Below are positions 1-13,500 of a DNA stretch of 64,000 nucleotides, one piece after another (position 1 is the first letter of the stretch; each line of letters starts with the position of its first letter). Source of the stretch: Hydractinia symbiolongicarpus (taxonomy: Eukaryota > Cnidaria > Hydrozoa > Anthoathecata > Hydractiniidae); contig NC_079881.1 in assembly GCF_029227915.1 (NCBI RefSeq), positions 9,238,001 to 9,302,000 on the forward strand, in the 5' to 3' direction. A model generated the notes under the pieces. That model did not search any database and was not told where the DNA came from. It saw nothing but the letters and a program-made list of their open reading frames with translations. The translations under genes and the position numbers were made by a program.

Positions 1-13
1 ATTTGGACTAAGA

Positions 14-205
14 AGATTTTACTAATTATGCATGATATCATGAGTATGCTCTGCAAGGGGGCTAATTTAACAGTTTTGACAAGCCATATAGAGTTAAAAA
101 TGTTTTCTGGCTGTTCACTTTGACACACAAATTTTAATATTTAGTTACCATAATTATGCTTAATGCATACTCATGATGTCATAATTCGCATAATTAGATT
201 TTTCA
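14..205. repeat. Small element with inverted ends (MITE-like)
   Basis: The segment near 22-49 (AATTATGCATGATATCATGA followed by GTATGC) is matched in inverted orientation by the segment near 165-197. The ends also share GATTTT(A)CTAATTATG in opposite orientation. No coding frame lies between. It looks like a short non-autonomous inverted-repeat element. I did not find a clear target duplication, so the limits are approximate. Confidence 0.4.
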
Positions 206-2217
206 AAATATCTTTCATACGAGCTCAAATTGATTTTTTGCGGGAGGTAACCTTTAAAAGAAGTTATTATACAGAACTGTTAAATTGTGTGAAGAATTAA
301 GTCATACAGATAACTGACGTCTTCTCTGGATATGTCTGTACATCCAAGTAGGTTCTAAATATAAAATATTTACAGTGAATAACCAATATTTGTAAGAAAT
401 GTAGTTAACAGTAATTTAGCAGCTTTAACAGTCATACTGTCTCAACACGCTAATATACAAAAAAAACCACAAAACTAAATAACTTCCTGCATGTTCAAGA
501 CAATTATCATAATTCCAACAATTGGACAATTATAATTCTGATATATATCACACCCAGATCTCGGTATAGGTTACAGGAAATAGCAAAAGACAGTTTCTTT
601 GATTTGTGGTTTCCTGTCGAGTGAGCCAGTGGCACAAGTTTTTTAAGAACTTATGTACAGGGGTACTTTGATTGCATTGCATTCATGTGCTGCACGCATT
701 GTACACATAAAATTTTGTACTTATACAGAAATACCCCTAGCAAATGTTTACAAAAAGAAAATAGCTTTGAGGCTGTTTGAGGGCTAAATTTAAGGCATAT
801 AAATTTATTTGTTTAATCGGAGGAAGTAAGAGTTATTATTGGCTGAAACTAATGTTTACAAATAAAAGGAAAACAACATTGTCAAATTAATTTTAATTCA
901 TTAATATTTCGGCAATTGGAGACAAGGAAGTTAAGACTGAGAGAGTCGCTAGTTCAGACACTCGGTTCTCGTGTTTGGGGTTCACAAGTTTAAACGTCCC
1001 CCACTTGTCTCCATCATGAAAAAAACAGAACACACGCACATGTTTATAAAATGATTAGGGTAAGTAAAAATACGCTGAATTTTTTTCTTAACACGATGCA
1101 GGTTATGCAAAGGTGCGGGTAAGTAAAACACACCGATTGGAATTTTATGCGGTTTATACAAAGGTGAGGCTCTATCTTATATCATCTGGTTTATAACTCC
1201 TAAAACAAGTTAAGCTGTGGGTTATACGATGTTCGAGTTATATACAGGAAAATACGGTAAATGAATTGAGAATGGAAGACTCATTCAAGTCATTACGGTA
1301 TTAGTAGAGCTTTTGTCGTCAGAAAAATGCACACCTTTTGTTGGCATCTTTTAACTTCTTTCAAAATGTTGAAAATTCTACAAATCGATTTGCAGAATTT
1401 TCTTGTTTAAAAATACCTGTGAAAATTTCACACCATATCTCGAAATTATTTTCAGAGCAATTCGAAATACTTTCACAGCTTTAGAAATGTTTCAAAATAT
1501 TTTGAAATATTTTTAAAATGTAAATTTCAGGGAGTTTCTAAATAACAATGTCAAGTGTATCTCGACCTTAACAACTCAAAACTCACAATACAATTTTATT
1601 TCATTAAAAGGAAATCATTCTGCAAAGTTTGGACATTTGATTAACCTGATTTCTGGAGTTTTTTTATTTTAGGCAATTTTTAGACAACTTTTATTTGGTT
1701 ATAAGAAACTTTAAATAGAATATTAAAATTCTTTTACAAACTAAATTAATTGAATTTTAAACAAAGTATTTTCGGCAAATTTCCAGGTTCCGATGCACAT
1801 AAAAAGTGTTGACATTCGCAAAAATATATTGCTGTTGTTTTGTTCCTTTTAAGCCATACTTAAGTGTACTAATTGATGTTATTTAGAAAAGCTAATCAAA
1901 AAAAATTTGCAGGGAGACCTAAAAATTCCAGATTATTTACGGTTAGGCCAAAATTTCTGTGCATGATCAAGATCATTCTTTTGAAGCCTGAAGATGAATA
2001 AAGATAAGATGAATTGATGAAAAATCAACAAAAGTGCAACATGCCACATGCACAAGTCTAACATGGCCACTTTGCTTAAAAAATAATCAGCAAAGTTTCT
2101 ATTATGTTGAGATTATCAAATCAAGAGAGTTGTACAGAAAGAAAGAACATAATCTAGACTATTTAAACCCTAAGTAAAAAAATGTATTAAATCTAAAAAC
2201 GAAAATTAAATTTCTAT
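206..2217. other. No supported gene; probable intron of the SUZ12-like gene
   Basis: AT-rich sequence without a convincing exon on either strand. Because a SUZ12-like first exon at 2224-2323 (-) ends in a good splice donor, this stretch is probably its first intron. I looked for the expected continuation of the conserved exon (a KPTQIYRFL-like sequence) and did not find it, so the next exon probably lies beyond the left edge. Confidence 0.4.
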
Positions 2218-2223
2218 ACTTAC

Positions 2224-2323
2224 TTTCAAATGTTTGCAAGAATAACTCATAGTCAGCTCTAAGTTGCTCGAATTTTAATTTTTTTGGAGTAGAACAGGGT
2301 GAATCAACTTTGTTGCCACTCAT
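2224..2323 (-). CDS. SUZ12: First coding exon of a SUZ12-like Polycomb protein (partial)
   Basis: On the minus strand an ATG at 2323 opens a 33-codon exon ending in TTTGAAA followed by a GTAAGT donor. The last part reads FEQLRADYELFLQTFE. This matches the conserved SUZ12 segment that is normally followed by KPTQIYRFLR, where the K would be the split codon (phase 1), as seen here. SUZ12 is a core PRC2 subunit that supports H3K27 methylation by EZH proteins in the nucleus. The N-terminal extension is short, with a CSTPKK stretch. Only one exon is visible, so the identification rests on about 16 residues. Confidence 0.6.
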
Positions 2324-3236
2324 TTCATACAATTATGCTGCACAATGTACTCTTCCGAACAGTGGAGTATTATTTAGTGACACTGAAATAACAATAAAGA
2401 ACTTGATTTTTAAAGGACAAGCATGAAAGAACATACACTCTGTTTACACTTGAGCACTTATATGAGTGAAATAATATTGATATTCAGATGAGAATTTAAT
2501 TGTAAAATATAAAATGTCCTACGGTTTAAAAAATCTTATCATCTTTTATGCCGGATACATCTTAATTTAATTAGTTGTTCTACGGGCCCGACCGACCCTA
2601 ATTTTCACGAAAACAAAAAAATATCAAGCAAGAAAGTTGAAAAAAACCAAACATTTTCTCATCCCATCTCGTAAAAATACAATGAGCATAGAAGATATCA
2701 ATGATGTTGTTTTTTGTTGGTTGAATATCCATCTACAATTATACTAAACAAGGTGAATCAATAACGTTACTTTAGGACCACTATTGATAAGGCCACTGGA
2801 AGTTGATTCTTTGTTCATGATAATTTGTTACGATAAAACTAAAATGCGCTGTGCGCTAATTTTGTAATCACAAAAATTGTGGTTAAACAGAAGTTTAAAT
2901 TTTTATGTGATTTATAACAAAAATTAGCTACTTTCGCTAAAATAGTTATAATACAAGTGAAAAACAAGACAGACTATTGTCGTAACACCCTCCATCGTTA
3001 TGATTAATAAACTGTAATACAGCAAGAGTTTAGTCGATACCATTTAGGAAAAATAATTAAAACAAGATAGAATACGCTTGTCGTAACACCCTCTGTTATG
3101 AATTTAAAAAATGATTTTAATGCTGCAAAAGACTTTAAATATTCTCAACTAAACAACCATAGTCTGAAAAAGAACTTGCACTTAAATTTAGATTTTCCTA
3201 TAAAACTGCACAAAAAACATTAAAAGAACACTAAAA
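2324..3236. other. Intergenic region upstream of the SUZ12-like exon; degenerate repeats
   Basis: No coding frame is supported. The phrase GTCGTAACACCCTC recurs near 2980, 3078 and (as GTTGTAACACCCTCC) 3570, with similar AT-rich flanks. This indicates a degenerate repeated unit across 2.9-3.6 kb. Confidence 0.3.
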
Positions 3237-3320
3237 CTGTTTGTTTTATTATTTTAAGTAGGAGAAGAATAACTTGCTGTTTGTTTTATTATTTTAAGTA
3301 GGAGAAGAATAACTTGCTGT
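3237..3320. repeat. Perfect 40-bp tandem duplication
   Basis: A 40-base unit beginning TTGTTTTATTATTTTAAGTA is present twice without a mismatch at 3241-3280 and 3281-3320. The preceding CTGT matches the unit end. The perfect identity points to a recent duplication or to an assembly or PCR artefact. Confidence 0.9.
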
Positions 3321-4479
3321 AAAAGTTTCAAAACAGCGCAAGTATAACTTCCTGTATATATTTCAAAACAATACAAGTATATTCTGTACAACTTTTAAAA
3401 CTGCACAAGAAAAATTCTTGCTGCATAACTTTTAAAAACAAGTTTTTGATCATGCAAGTAATTTTATCTTTTCACCTTGAGAACTAGTTATATATTTTTT
3501 AGTGGGACAAATTATTATTATTCGAAAATACATGCGAAAATATTATGCAAAAATACATAAAAAAATAGTTGTTGTAACACCCTCCTCTGTTGTTATTTTT
3601 TATTATTTTTTTTGTTGTTCCGACCATATATTCTCCATAAAATTATTTTTATTTTGCCCACCGACCGACCGTAAGTTACTATCGACGACTTCGCCTGTAA
3701 AGAACTAATTAAATTGAAATTGCCTGATATATTTTATTATAAATTCTCTTTTGATTCCTTTCTCAGGCTTTCTAATTTCAAATTGGCAATTTTTTGACAA
3801 TGCTAACCTTCATTATATTATTTCCCCTCAGCATTTACCCATTTTACGTTAGGAAAAAAATGACATGAACTTTTATTATACTTTTCTATGTTGCACACAG
3901 GCAAAGCCAGCTTGTTCACATTTAAACTACTTTAAATCTATTTAGAGTAAATAAGGAAAATGCTCAGCAGACACTTTATGATCTTTTTTAATTCTTGCAG
4001 GTAAGAAATAATTTCTATTGTTTTTTTTACCTAGATTGTCTATATAACGTTAGATTCAAGGCAATTCAATAAATTGCAAAGAAAAAATTTTGCTGACGTG
4101 AAGTTGTTTTTTTCCAACTCACCTTAGCATTAGCAATGTGCCGACGTGAATTAGAAAGGCTGTTCCACTATTATGCATATGGCATAATTTAGCAATGAGA
4201 ATTTTAAGAATAATAAATTGAAACACATACTACCTTTGGTCATGTACATTAGATAGCTATGTAGCTAAAGGGAAAAAAACTGCCTGTTAAGACAACCACT
4301 TTTCTTCATTTATTCCCACTAACCCCTGATTGCTTAACGATATTACACAGGGATATGCAGGTGATGAAACATCAAGTACTTCTTCACTTCCAGGTTAACT
4401 CGCTGACACAAGTTCTAGACAAATCTATTCATATCTATATCAACCATGTAAAAAAACACGCCAAACATTGTGAACTCGA

Positions 4480-4690
4480 ATAAAAATCAGCCACCTGAAG
4501 TTAGGGAAACATCAATACGAGATCGGATTATTATGGGCACCCAAAACAAAAAATCCACAAAAATGCCCTTGTAAAAAAACTGGACAAACAAGCCTGAAAC
4601 AGTCTTGATCATGAATGGTGTGCGGTCGCACATGTTCGCCTCGGCACACGCCACTCTGTACACACGCGAAACAGAACTGAGCTATTTTAG
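4480..4690 (+). pseudogene. Possible LTR-retroelement gag remnant
   Basis: The plus strand has a frame reading VRETSIRDRIIMGTQNKK, resembling the RDRI(V/I)xG segment common in Gypsy-type gag proteins. It continues with a stop about 30 residues in and then a helical-looking stretch. The match is short and the frame is broken. On the opposite strand the same bases give a cysteine-rich frame that superficially resembles a Nanos zinc finger; I treat that as a shadow. Low confidence. Confidence 0.3.
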
Positions 4691-4699
4691 AGTAATCCC

Positions 4700-7550
4700 A
4701 TACCCAAACTTTACCCAATACATAATTGTTCTTCCCTGTTAAAATGTATCTCTAAAATGTATTTCTATTAAAAACCCACCTTCATTAAAATTGCTGACGT
4801 GAGATACATTTCAAATGTTTTGCGTCTAATTTTTTTTTGCTTAGCAAAAAAATTCGTCATTAACCTTGTATTGACTCCTTAGACAATGACAAATGGAAAT
4901 GAAGTACAAGTCCTATTGACCTACCTTCCCAAAGGTGTACTTCTTAAGTTAATAGTTCTGTCCCAACTAGCTCTCTAAGTTTTAAGATAAATTGATTAGG
5001 AAGTAAGTTGTACACATGCTATTTACGAACTGAAAGTCAGGGCATCATTAAATTGAATATTGCAGTTGCCGGTGACATGCTTCCAAAATGCTTGTCACAG
5101 GCACAGTTCAATGCAAAGCAAAACTGTTAAGGAGACTCAATTGTTAGAGTCTCCGCAGAACATCTCTTCTCACAAAACCGAGCGCAGGGCTGACTTATTG
5201 CCTGCTGTGTCGTGTGGGAGACAGAACTTCTGGACTTCTTTTTAATACAATATACAATTTTTTGATTATTATTACTAACCATATTTGATTTCTCTTTCCC
5301 CTTTTAAAAATATTTTTTAAACTTTATTAAAAATGTTTTTTCTTTGGCATTATTACATCACAAGAACATTCGTCTGAAAGCTGTATTAATGTACAGGACA
5401 CCTAATCTCTCCCATGTTCTGGTTATATTTAACTTGCATGGGTGCGCACTCTTCTCGCAGTATTCTCTATGACGATGAAGGTCGGACTGACTTGTGGCAT
5501 GGTTCCAAATGGTCTTCCGTCTTTGGTTCGATTCATGAAGGAAAGGGGCGAACTTTAATGTTCTCTATACCTTACGTTCTTTATAATAACACCATTCATT
5601 TAAATTTCACAAAATTACGTCGGCAATTTTTTGCCAACTACTATGCTTCAAAAACTCTGCGCTGCCACTCTCCTGAATGTAATAATTGCACGCCAAAATC
5701 ATAAGGTAGGAGTGCAATACTGATGGCACATCTGTATTACTGTAGGCGTATGTACCACTGCACTTGGGTGCAAATATTCATGACCAAGACTGCTGAAAGA
5801 TAAAAGCCAGCAAAATAGCTGTACACCAAATCAGCACCCAAGTAGCCTCAAGCAACACCATCAACTAACTTCAAACCATAGCCCCTAGACATACAGTGCA
5901 GTCTGAATGTAAAAACTTCTGCAAATACGCAACTTGCATGAATAATTGCTTTCAAAATAGTTCTTTCAACTAAGTCAAGAGTCAATGAATTAGCTAGGAA
6001 ATGCAGGTTGGTTATGAAAAGGCTTGCTCGTGGATTAAAAGGACCAGGACTATTTAATAATTCTGAGATTTAAAAGCGTCGGACCAAGACGAAAATCTAT
6101 CAAGCGTTTTGTCCAAAAAAAAATTGAAACGTGCTACAGACATGTCTGACCTAACTGTAAATGTGGCGGAAATTTTATTTGATGAGTCTTTAAAAAATAC
6201 TTCGAGGGCTGCCATAGCAAAAAAAAGAATTTTATAGGTTGATTTTCAAAACGCAATACTTATTTTTTATTAATCGCACGTCAAAACGATTTAGGCGTGT
6301 GCCAAGCTGTGCGCATGCGATCGCACGCCTCTCCTGAAAAAGCCTGCACATGTGAATTTTTTCTTTTTCTAAAACATCATAGAGCAATGAGAAAGGCTTT
6401 CATGATTTTTAAACAATCTGCATGATCTCTTCGATATCTACAATGCAGTTTTTATAATTTTTAAACGATCTACAAAGATCTTTTCGTTATCAACAATCCC
6501 ATTTTGATTGTTTTAGAAATTGGCAATGTGTGATAAACATGTGTTATATTAGAACCGATTTTGAAACGATTTGAACTGAAATGAATTTGCAACAATTAAT
6601 TCAATTTTTTTGAAACAATTGTGAAACAAATGCAAACCTATGTGGAAACGATTACGAAGAAGTATAAGAGGAATATGAGAATAATTCTAGCGTCAAGTGT
6701 CAACATATTTCTTGATGCGTCCTTTGCTTACTCAAATCCAAGAGGTTGACATAACTTACGGGCAAGTGGGTTGGTGGAATACCATATTTCCGCCAGAGCA
6801 CAAACAAAGTAAAACATTTCTGATCCCAAACAACATTGGTACTTGCGCTAGATGCAAAAATTTGACCAATTATATAGATTGGGTAATCAATGGAAGCCTT
6901 TGTTTATAATTATTATTTTGAGGAAAGTTGAAAGTACTTGTGCTGAAAAACATAATTTTTCAGTTATTTAGGGGGAGTGACTTGTTCTGGAGTTCTGGGT
7001 GACTTGACCTCAACAAAACATTTAGTTAGCTCAAATCCTTGTTTTTATCATCAGTCAGGGATACTGAAGCTGAGGTTAGTCTCAGCTGTAGACGACGACG
7101 AATGGATACCATTTACCATTTATGCACTTGAAAGTAAAAACACCGTTAGACCCAGGGTGGCTTTTTTTACCACCAGAAAAATAAAAGGGTAAGGTGGGGG
7201 AATTTGAGAGAAACTTAATTTTAATAGCTTTGTAGAAAGCTTAATTACCTAGGCTATTCAACGTTGAGCTACTAAACGGACAAACATAAACGACAAGACC
7301 TTTTCGTTTTCTTCCACTCCACACTTTCACTTTGGCGGGAGAGATGTTATTATTATTTGGGTTGATCATTGTTAGCGACCATGCCCGATAGATTTGAGTT
7401 GCATTTTCTTTATGTGGCCAACTTAGCTTGAATAATAACGCGCGAATGTTTGAAATTGTTATGACAAAAACGAAAGTGAGCTGGCAGTACTCGTCTCGTC
7501 TCGTTCTGTGCTCATTTCATCAGCCAGAAAATAAAATAAAGAAAACGAAT
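4700..7550. other. Long stretch without a supported gene
   Basis: Several open frames of 60-96 codons occur, the longest at 5414-5704 (+). None has recognisable motifs or convincing splice sites. AT-rich sequence with short homopolymer runs, upstream of MEIOB. The block just before the MEIOB start (about 7200-7557) is the likely promoter and 5' UTR, but I see no clear promoter motif. Confidence 0.4.
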
Positions 7551-7557
7551 AAAAAAG

Positions 7558-10500
7558 ATGTACAGAAACAAACATAATAATTGTCCTGAAACAGTATACA
7601 GTGAATCACAAAATCGAACATTTATACGGGAACTTGAAGGAGGTGTTGTTAAGAATGTATGTTTTTCAATATCCTTTTTTGTTTTTGTATCTAGCTAGCT
7701 CGCGCAGCTTACCTACTTACCTAGCTTTGCTAACAAGTTTTCCGTTTAGCTGTCGAAGAAAAGTAAATACAAACTGTTTTTAATTATATACACCTTAATG
7801 TTTTAGGTAATCATTGGGTTGGTTATTGCAAAGTATGAATCTCGTTCATTTCCAGACAAGAAAAGTATTTTATGTTTATATTTTATACAATCTTTCTTAA
7901 AAGGGCCATTTCTATCAAACAGCTAATTGATAAGGTACAGATATGGAAACATTTTTGTAGAGACTATCTTTTAGAAATTTAGAAACTCAAGATTTTATGT
8001 TTTTTTTCTCTACAAGAGAAATTGTTTCGAACATTGGGAAATGTTTTGCTGTGGGTTAAGTAACTTTGCAACAAGGGTATAATTAATAAAAAGTCCAGTA
8101 GTAAGAAAACCCCCGAAGTACATCCCTGTTCTGCATAATATTTTTATGTGTATTAGTGGGGCTTTCTATGGAGCATGACAAAACCTAATGCACTTCCCTT
8201 GTGTTACCCTTGATCAATATGTATGGGTCAATGACCTATCTATATTGAAAAATTATTTTAAAGAATTTTAAAACGCTAATTAAAAAAATGTATAAAATCA
8301 GTGCTTTTAACAAACAGCTAAATAGATATTTGGACTTATTTTTGATGATGTCATTTATTTGTCTTTTCTGAAATGGTTGGGCTGATCCCGCGAAAGATAA
8401 TGTCAGTTATTTCCACCTGTTTACAAATTATTTAACCGTTTTGATTAACTGTGTGTGTGCACTGTGATAATTCACTGACTTTAATAATAACACTTTTAAA
8501 AATCATGCATATAATTGTTACTTCTAGACTATGGACAAATGCGTTATCAACTTGTTTTTGTGTTGCGAGACACAGCAGTTGACTTTATTAATGTAGTTTG
8601 CTGGGGTCAAGAAGAGTTTATCAACAATACAAGTCAGTTACTTAAGGTTGGAGATATAGGTAAAGTGTGTGACAATTTTTATCACAGATTTTGTTAAAAC
8701 ATAGTAAGATGTAATAGGTTAAGGCAGGCTGGGGGCGGCTGATTTTATAGATATTTTCAAGAAAACAAGAGAAACTAGTTTTCAATGAACTTGCCCATAA
8801 AGTTTTTTTTTTTTTAATGATTTGTTTTGACAAGTCTGTTGAGCATTAAATTTATTCTTTGTTATAAGTTGTTACAAGGATTTGCGTTAATTTCCTTTGT
8901 GTTTATTCTGTGATTGTTAATAATGTTGTGTCTCATTATTTTTCTGAAACAAGGTATATATTTAATATTTCAAAATTTCTTGTTGCATTTAAAACAACGT
9001 GAATAGTTTACTACATTAGCTGTGACACCTGTATAATCACAAAGACATTAATTGCATCTATTGCGTTTTGTGGATTTGGTTCATTTTGGTCCTTTGAGTT
9101 GAAAAATTAAATCTTTCCAAGCATGATTTTTACCATTCAATACTGTTGGCTGTTTTCTGTCTTTTTTGTGCCGTATTTTGTTGGTGAGGTTAAGTAACTT
9201 TAACCTCACCAACATAATATTTTATTATTATATTATTATTTTAAATGAATTTCCTCAAGGAAGTGTCATCAAAAATATATGCCAAATACAATAATAATAA
9301 GCAATAATAATTCTTTGAAAACTACATTTTAATCAAATACAAAATTGTAGATTGTAGAACTATAGATGACTAGGCCTTTATATTATTGTACACACTGCCA
9401 GACTAAATTTGGTTGTTACTTTAATTTTATGTTTTCTACATTTAGTTGAAATTGAAAATTGCATGATACAGACAAAACCTTCAAGTGATTATGAAGAAAA
9501 ATACAGACCAACAACAACAAGGTCAGTTCAATCTATTATATATAATAACTTAGTATTACCAGTGAACACAAAAAAATTTTACATGGCGTCTGCTGGAGGA
9601 GGGAATTCACATAACTTTAAACAAATCAGAAAAAATTGTTAAAATATCTTCAAAATAAGAAGAAAATCTTGTGCATGAACTAATTTGATCACTAACTTAT
9701 TATCGCAACACAGGAGTGAATAAGCGAATCTAATTTGTGAACAACATGGGAAAGAGAAGAAAAGGAAAGTGAAGAAGGGTGTAAAATTAGAAAAATGTCA
9801 GTGGAGAATTTTTGAAATCCCTAACATTCTAACAAACATCCTGTTATAGTTCCATAAGGAAGTAACACTAGGGGCATTTGAAAAGTACCTTCGTCCTAAG
9901 AGAGTTAAGAAGTAATGATCGCTAAGTCTTAAAAATCATGGGCGCATCTGCTTATCAAATTATTAGCATTCCTGGGACTAAATTTTTATTCTTTTTGTTA
10001 AGGTATTAGGTAGCAGTGTGAATAACAAAATAGTATTTTTATTGGTGGAGAAGAGGGACAGGATAAGTTTGAAGTACATACGAACAAGGGATATGACAAA
10101 AGCGAACTTAAGCAAGCAGGGAGAAGGGTCAAACATTATAAATAGTTTAGTGAACATACTTTTTGAATACCCTTCAATGTAGGAAGCATTTTAAGAGTTA
10201 ATACTGTGTACTTTTTTTAGTCCTTTTCAGATTAACGTTAGTGAAAGTCATTCAAAGATTAGTCAGTTTAGTGGAACCGATTTTACTGAGTTTAGTTCGA
10301 TTGCTTACATACCTATAAAAGAAAGCAATGATTATTATACATTGGGTGATATCATTGCTAATGGTCATAACTTGAATGGTGCAATATTAAACCTGCTAGC
10401 TGTAGTGAAAGATGTAAGTTTGGATTGTTGTGTAAATATATTGAAATAATTTCAATGTTTTTCTTAGTTAAGAATTTAGTAAAAAAGAATGATGTATACA

Positions 10501-13500
10501 AATTTTGGTGGAAATATAATTTGGCAGAATTGGCAGATAAAGAAAAAGGATCAAAATTGGCAGGATTATAATAAGGTGGAATACGAATAAATATACAAGT
10601 TTCATTGTAAATCAAGAAACAACGTTAGTTTTTTTTTTACAATGATAGGCACAAAATTTGAACACAATGTTACTAACAGATTTTTTCAAAATCTGCCAAT
10701 TTTGCCAAATTCCATTTCCACTAAAAATATCTTGCCTTAAGGTATGTTAGGACATTTTCTTTGACTCTGAAGTAAGCTATGGCAAAGTAATTTTTGCGTT
10801 ATGCCAGAAAGCGTCAATTTAGCACCCAAAGGTTTTCACTCTTGAATAAGCACTCAGTATAGAAATTCGAATTTGAATAAATATATGCTAATTTTAATAT
10901 TTACAAGAAGTAAATCTAAAGTCGCTATGTTTTGTTGTGAAAACAAACTTTTCAAGCAATTTTGTTTGAATTGAATGGTCCATTAATTTTACATTGCACT
11001 TATTGCCAATTAAATACATAAACTTTTTTTTGACTTTTTTTAGTTTTCGAAAAATGTGCGTCGGAAAATTTAAATGTCCAAATTTTTTTGTGTCCGAATT
11101 TTTTAATTACCCTTAAAATCCAAAATTTGCTTAATAGTGTGTTTTTGACTCGTTATTTTTAAGAAAAAACGTTATTATATATGAAACCAGTGCATGCTCA
11201 ATGCACTATTGGCTTCATAATAATTGGAGATATTCTCATATCGGAAGGAATTGATCACAAGCTCGAAACAAAAAACTTATTTTCAGGTTTAGACTAAGCA
11301 CCTTGTTTTCTGTTAGATATTTTATTTTAGAGGCATGATACAGGTAGATTCTTGATAAATATTTTTGATAATAATTTTTTTGTTTTGATTCTATTATAAA
11401 ATTAATTTTGTTGAAGAAATAAATTTGTTCGAAATCATTGAGATAGTGTCCGAAAATTGATGTCCGAATATTTTATGTCCAAGATTGTTAGAAGTCAAGT
11501 CACCCCTCAGTCCAGTTTCTGCGTAGTACTTACATCATGTATTGCAGTGAGTTATTAGAAGCCTTCTGTAAACATCACTTTCAAAGCATTACTCTTTCTG
11601 AACCACTCCTGTCAATCATCCTATAAAATTAGCCATTGTAATGAAAAATATTTTTATTCTTACAGTCTGGTATGACGAAGAACATAACAACTCGTACAGG
11701 GAGACAAATGAAAAGAAGGGAAGTGAAATTATTCGACGATACTTGTTTGTCCTTTCCCATGATCATGTGAGTTTAAAAAATTATCTTTTCTATAAACTTT
11801 TCGTAGATTATTGTTTGCGTGGATTAAAATTCGCGCATAATGAAAGCTTGCCTGATTTCGCGCATACATGATTTTACGGACATTACGCTGAGTTGTAATT
11901 TAAATGATAACCCCGAAAGTAAACAACTTCGAGATAAAGTTCCCTTAGAAAACTCCAGGAATTCACATTTTCGCGTTGAGACCATAAAGTCTCCCCGTCA
12001 GCGTGAAAAAGCCTTCCATGCTTTAAACTATTTTTCTACTTTCAGATGGGACGGTGAAATTGCAGATCAGGTGGACACGTGGACGCTGAAAGAGACTGGT
12101 ACCTATTTTACAATGTAACTGGTCTTAAGTAGTAGGCTTTCCTACATTTTAAATAAATAAACAAATAAAAGAAAGTATATTCTCCGATATAGAGTTTTTA
12201 TTTTAGTGTTTATATTTTAAAGCATGTTTTCTTTTCTAGTTTTATTTATATCAGATGTGAAAGTAAGCTTTGAAGAATTTCGACAAAAGATGGTAGCCAC
12301 ATGCATATCGAAAACAATCATCATTACTAATCCAGGTTATCTATAAACTTCTTATGACTTATCACATATAGGCTGTTATGCTGGCTTTCTCTGTGTATCA
12401 CTATCCTCTGTATGTAGGCTACAAACTCTTACTAAGTTAGTTTCTTTGTATATAGCGGTAGGCCACCCTCGTTGCAGGCAAACATCTTTGTATATTAGGC
12501 TACCTTTCCTGTATGTAAGCTCTCCTGTCCGCATGTAGGTTATATTCTCTGTAATGCAGACTCTTTCTTTCATATATAAGCTGCCGAAAGGCTTCACCTC
12601 TTACATTATAAGATAGAGCACTTTCGTTTTTTTTGCAACAAAAATCCTTTACGAATCCTATTTTTTTTGAAGATGTAGGAAGCTATTTAATATGCTGTAA
12701 AAAGTCTGGTAACGAAGTGCTCATTCTGGGCAATGTATTTGTTTAGATAGCGCTGAAGCGCATCATTTGTTCAACTACGCGCAAAGCGTAAGCACGTTCG
12801 AAGATGATTCGTTGGATGGAACGAACTTGGAAATCGATCGTATGTACTGCTTTTTTATTAAATTAATAAGAGTAACAATAATCCTTTTTTATAATTACTG
12901 TTATAGTAGAATTTCCCTACATCTCCTCTATTTCCTCCACCCCATCCCTTTTTTTACCTATATTGTGAAAGTACAACCCTTATGGTTTTACTTGTGTAAA
13001 TGTTTAAGCGCTAATCGTAGGCGCGTGGAAAAATTCACGGGTTCGCTCGTTGTTCATATTTCTATTATCTGCCGTTATTTACGCTACTGTGGTACCATTT
13101 TGCACAGAGACGCATTAATATGGAGATTTGTTCGCGGAATTAAACCTTGACAAAATTTACTAAATTATCCTCTAAATTAACAAAACAAATTTATGAGTAA
13201 GAAATGATTTTTACACCCCCTCCTCCCCCACTTATTCGTTTCTTTATTCAAAGAATAACTTCACCACTTTTTCGAAGCATCATATACATCAAAAAATTTA
13301 AATGACAATAACCGTCGTCTGCCTCGCTTTTATAGCCCTGCCTCGGACCCACGAAATGCGATATTTTAAGGACGGGCGAACCATTGTGATTGTGTTTTCA
13401 CGGATTTTATATCATTCGAAGACTGTTAGTCCCCTGCAAAGAAATTCGCTACTTTATGGTGGTTTACGACTAGTGATGAAAAAATTTTAATGTGGTTTTC

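Noticed and set aside
4512-4718. Minus-strand frame with CFAC...H..H...CPV....C resembling a Nanos zinc finger
   Set aside because: The second finger lacks its cysteines and the spacing is off. The opposite strand gives a better explanation as a gag-like remnant.
5414-5704. 96-codon plus-strand open frame
   Set aside because: No recognisable motif, and no splice sites linking it to MEIOB. Another frame of the same bases looks equally protein-like.
11840-12118. 92-codon plus-strand frame
   Set aside because: It reads through MEIOB exon 7 in a wrong frame from intronic sequence; the spliced exon 12046-12098 explains the conserved part.
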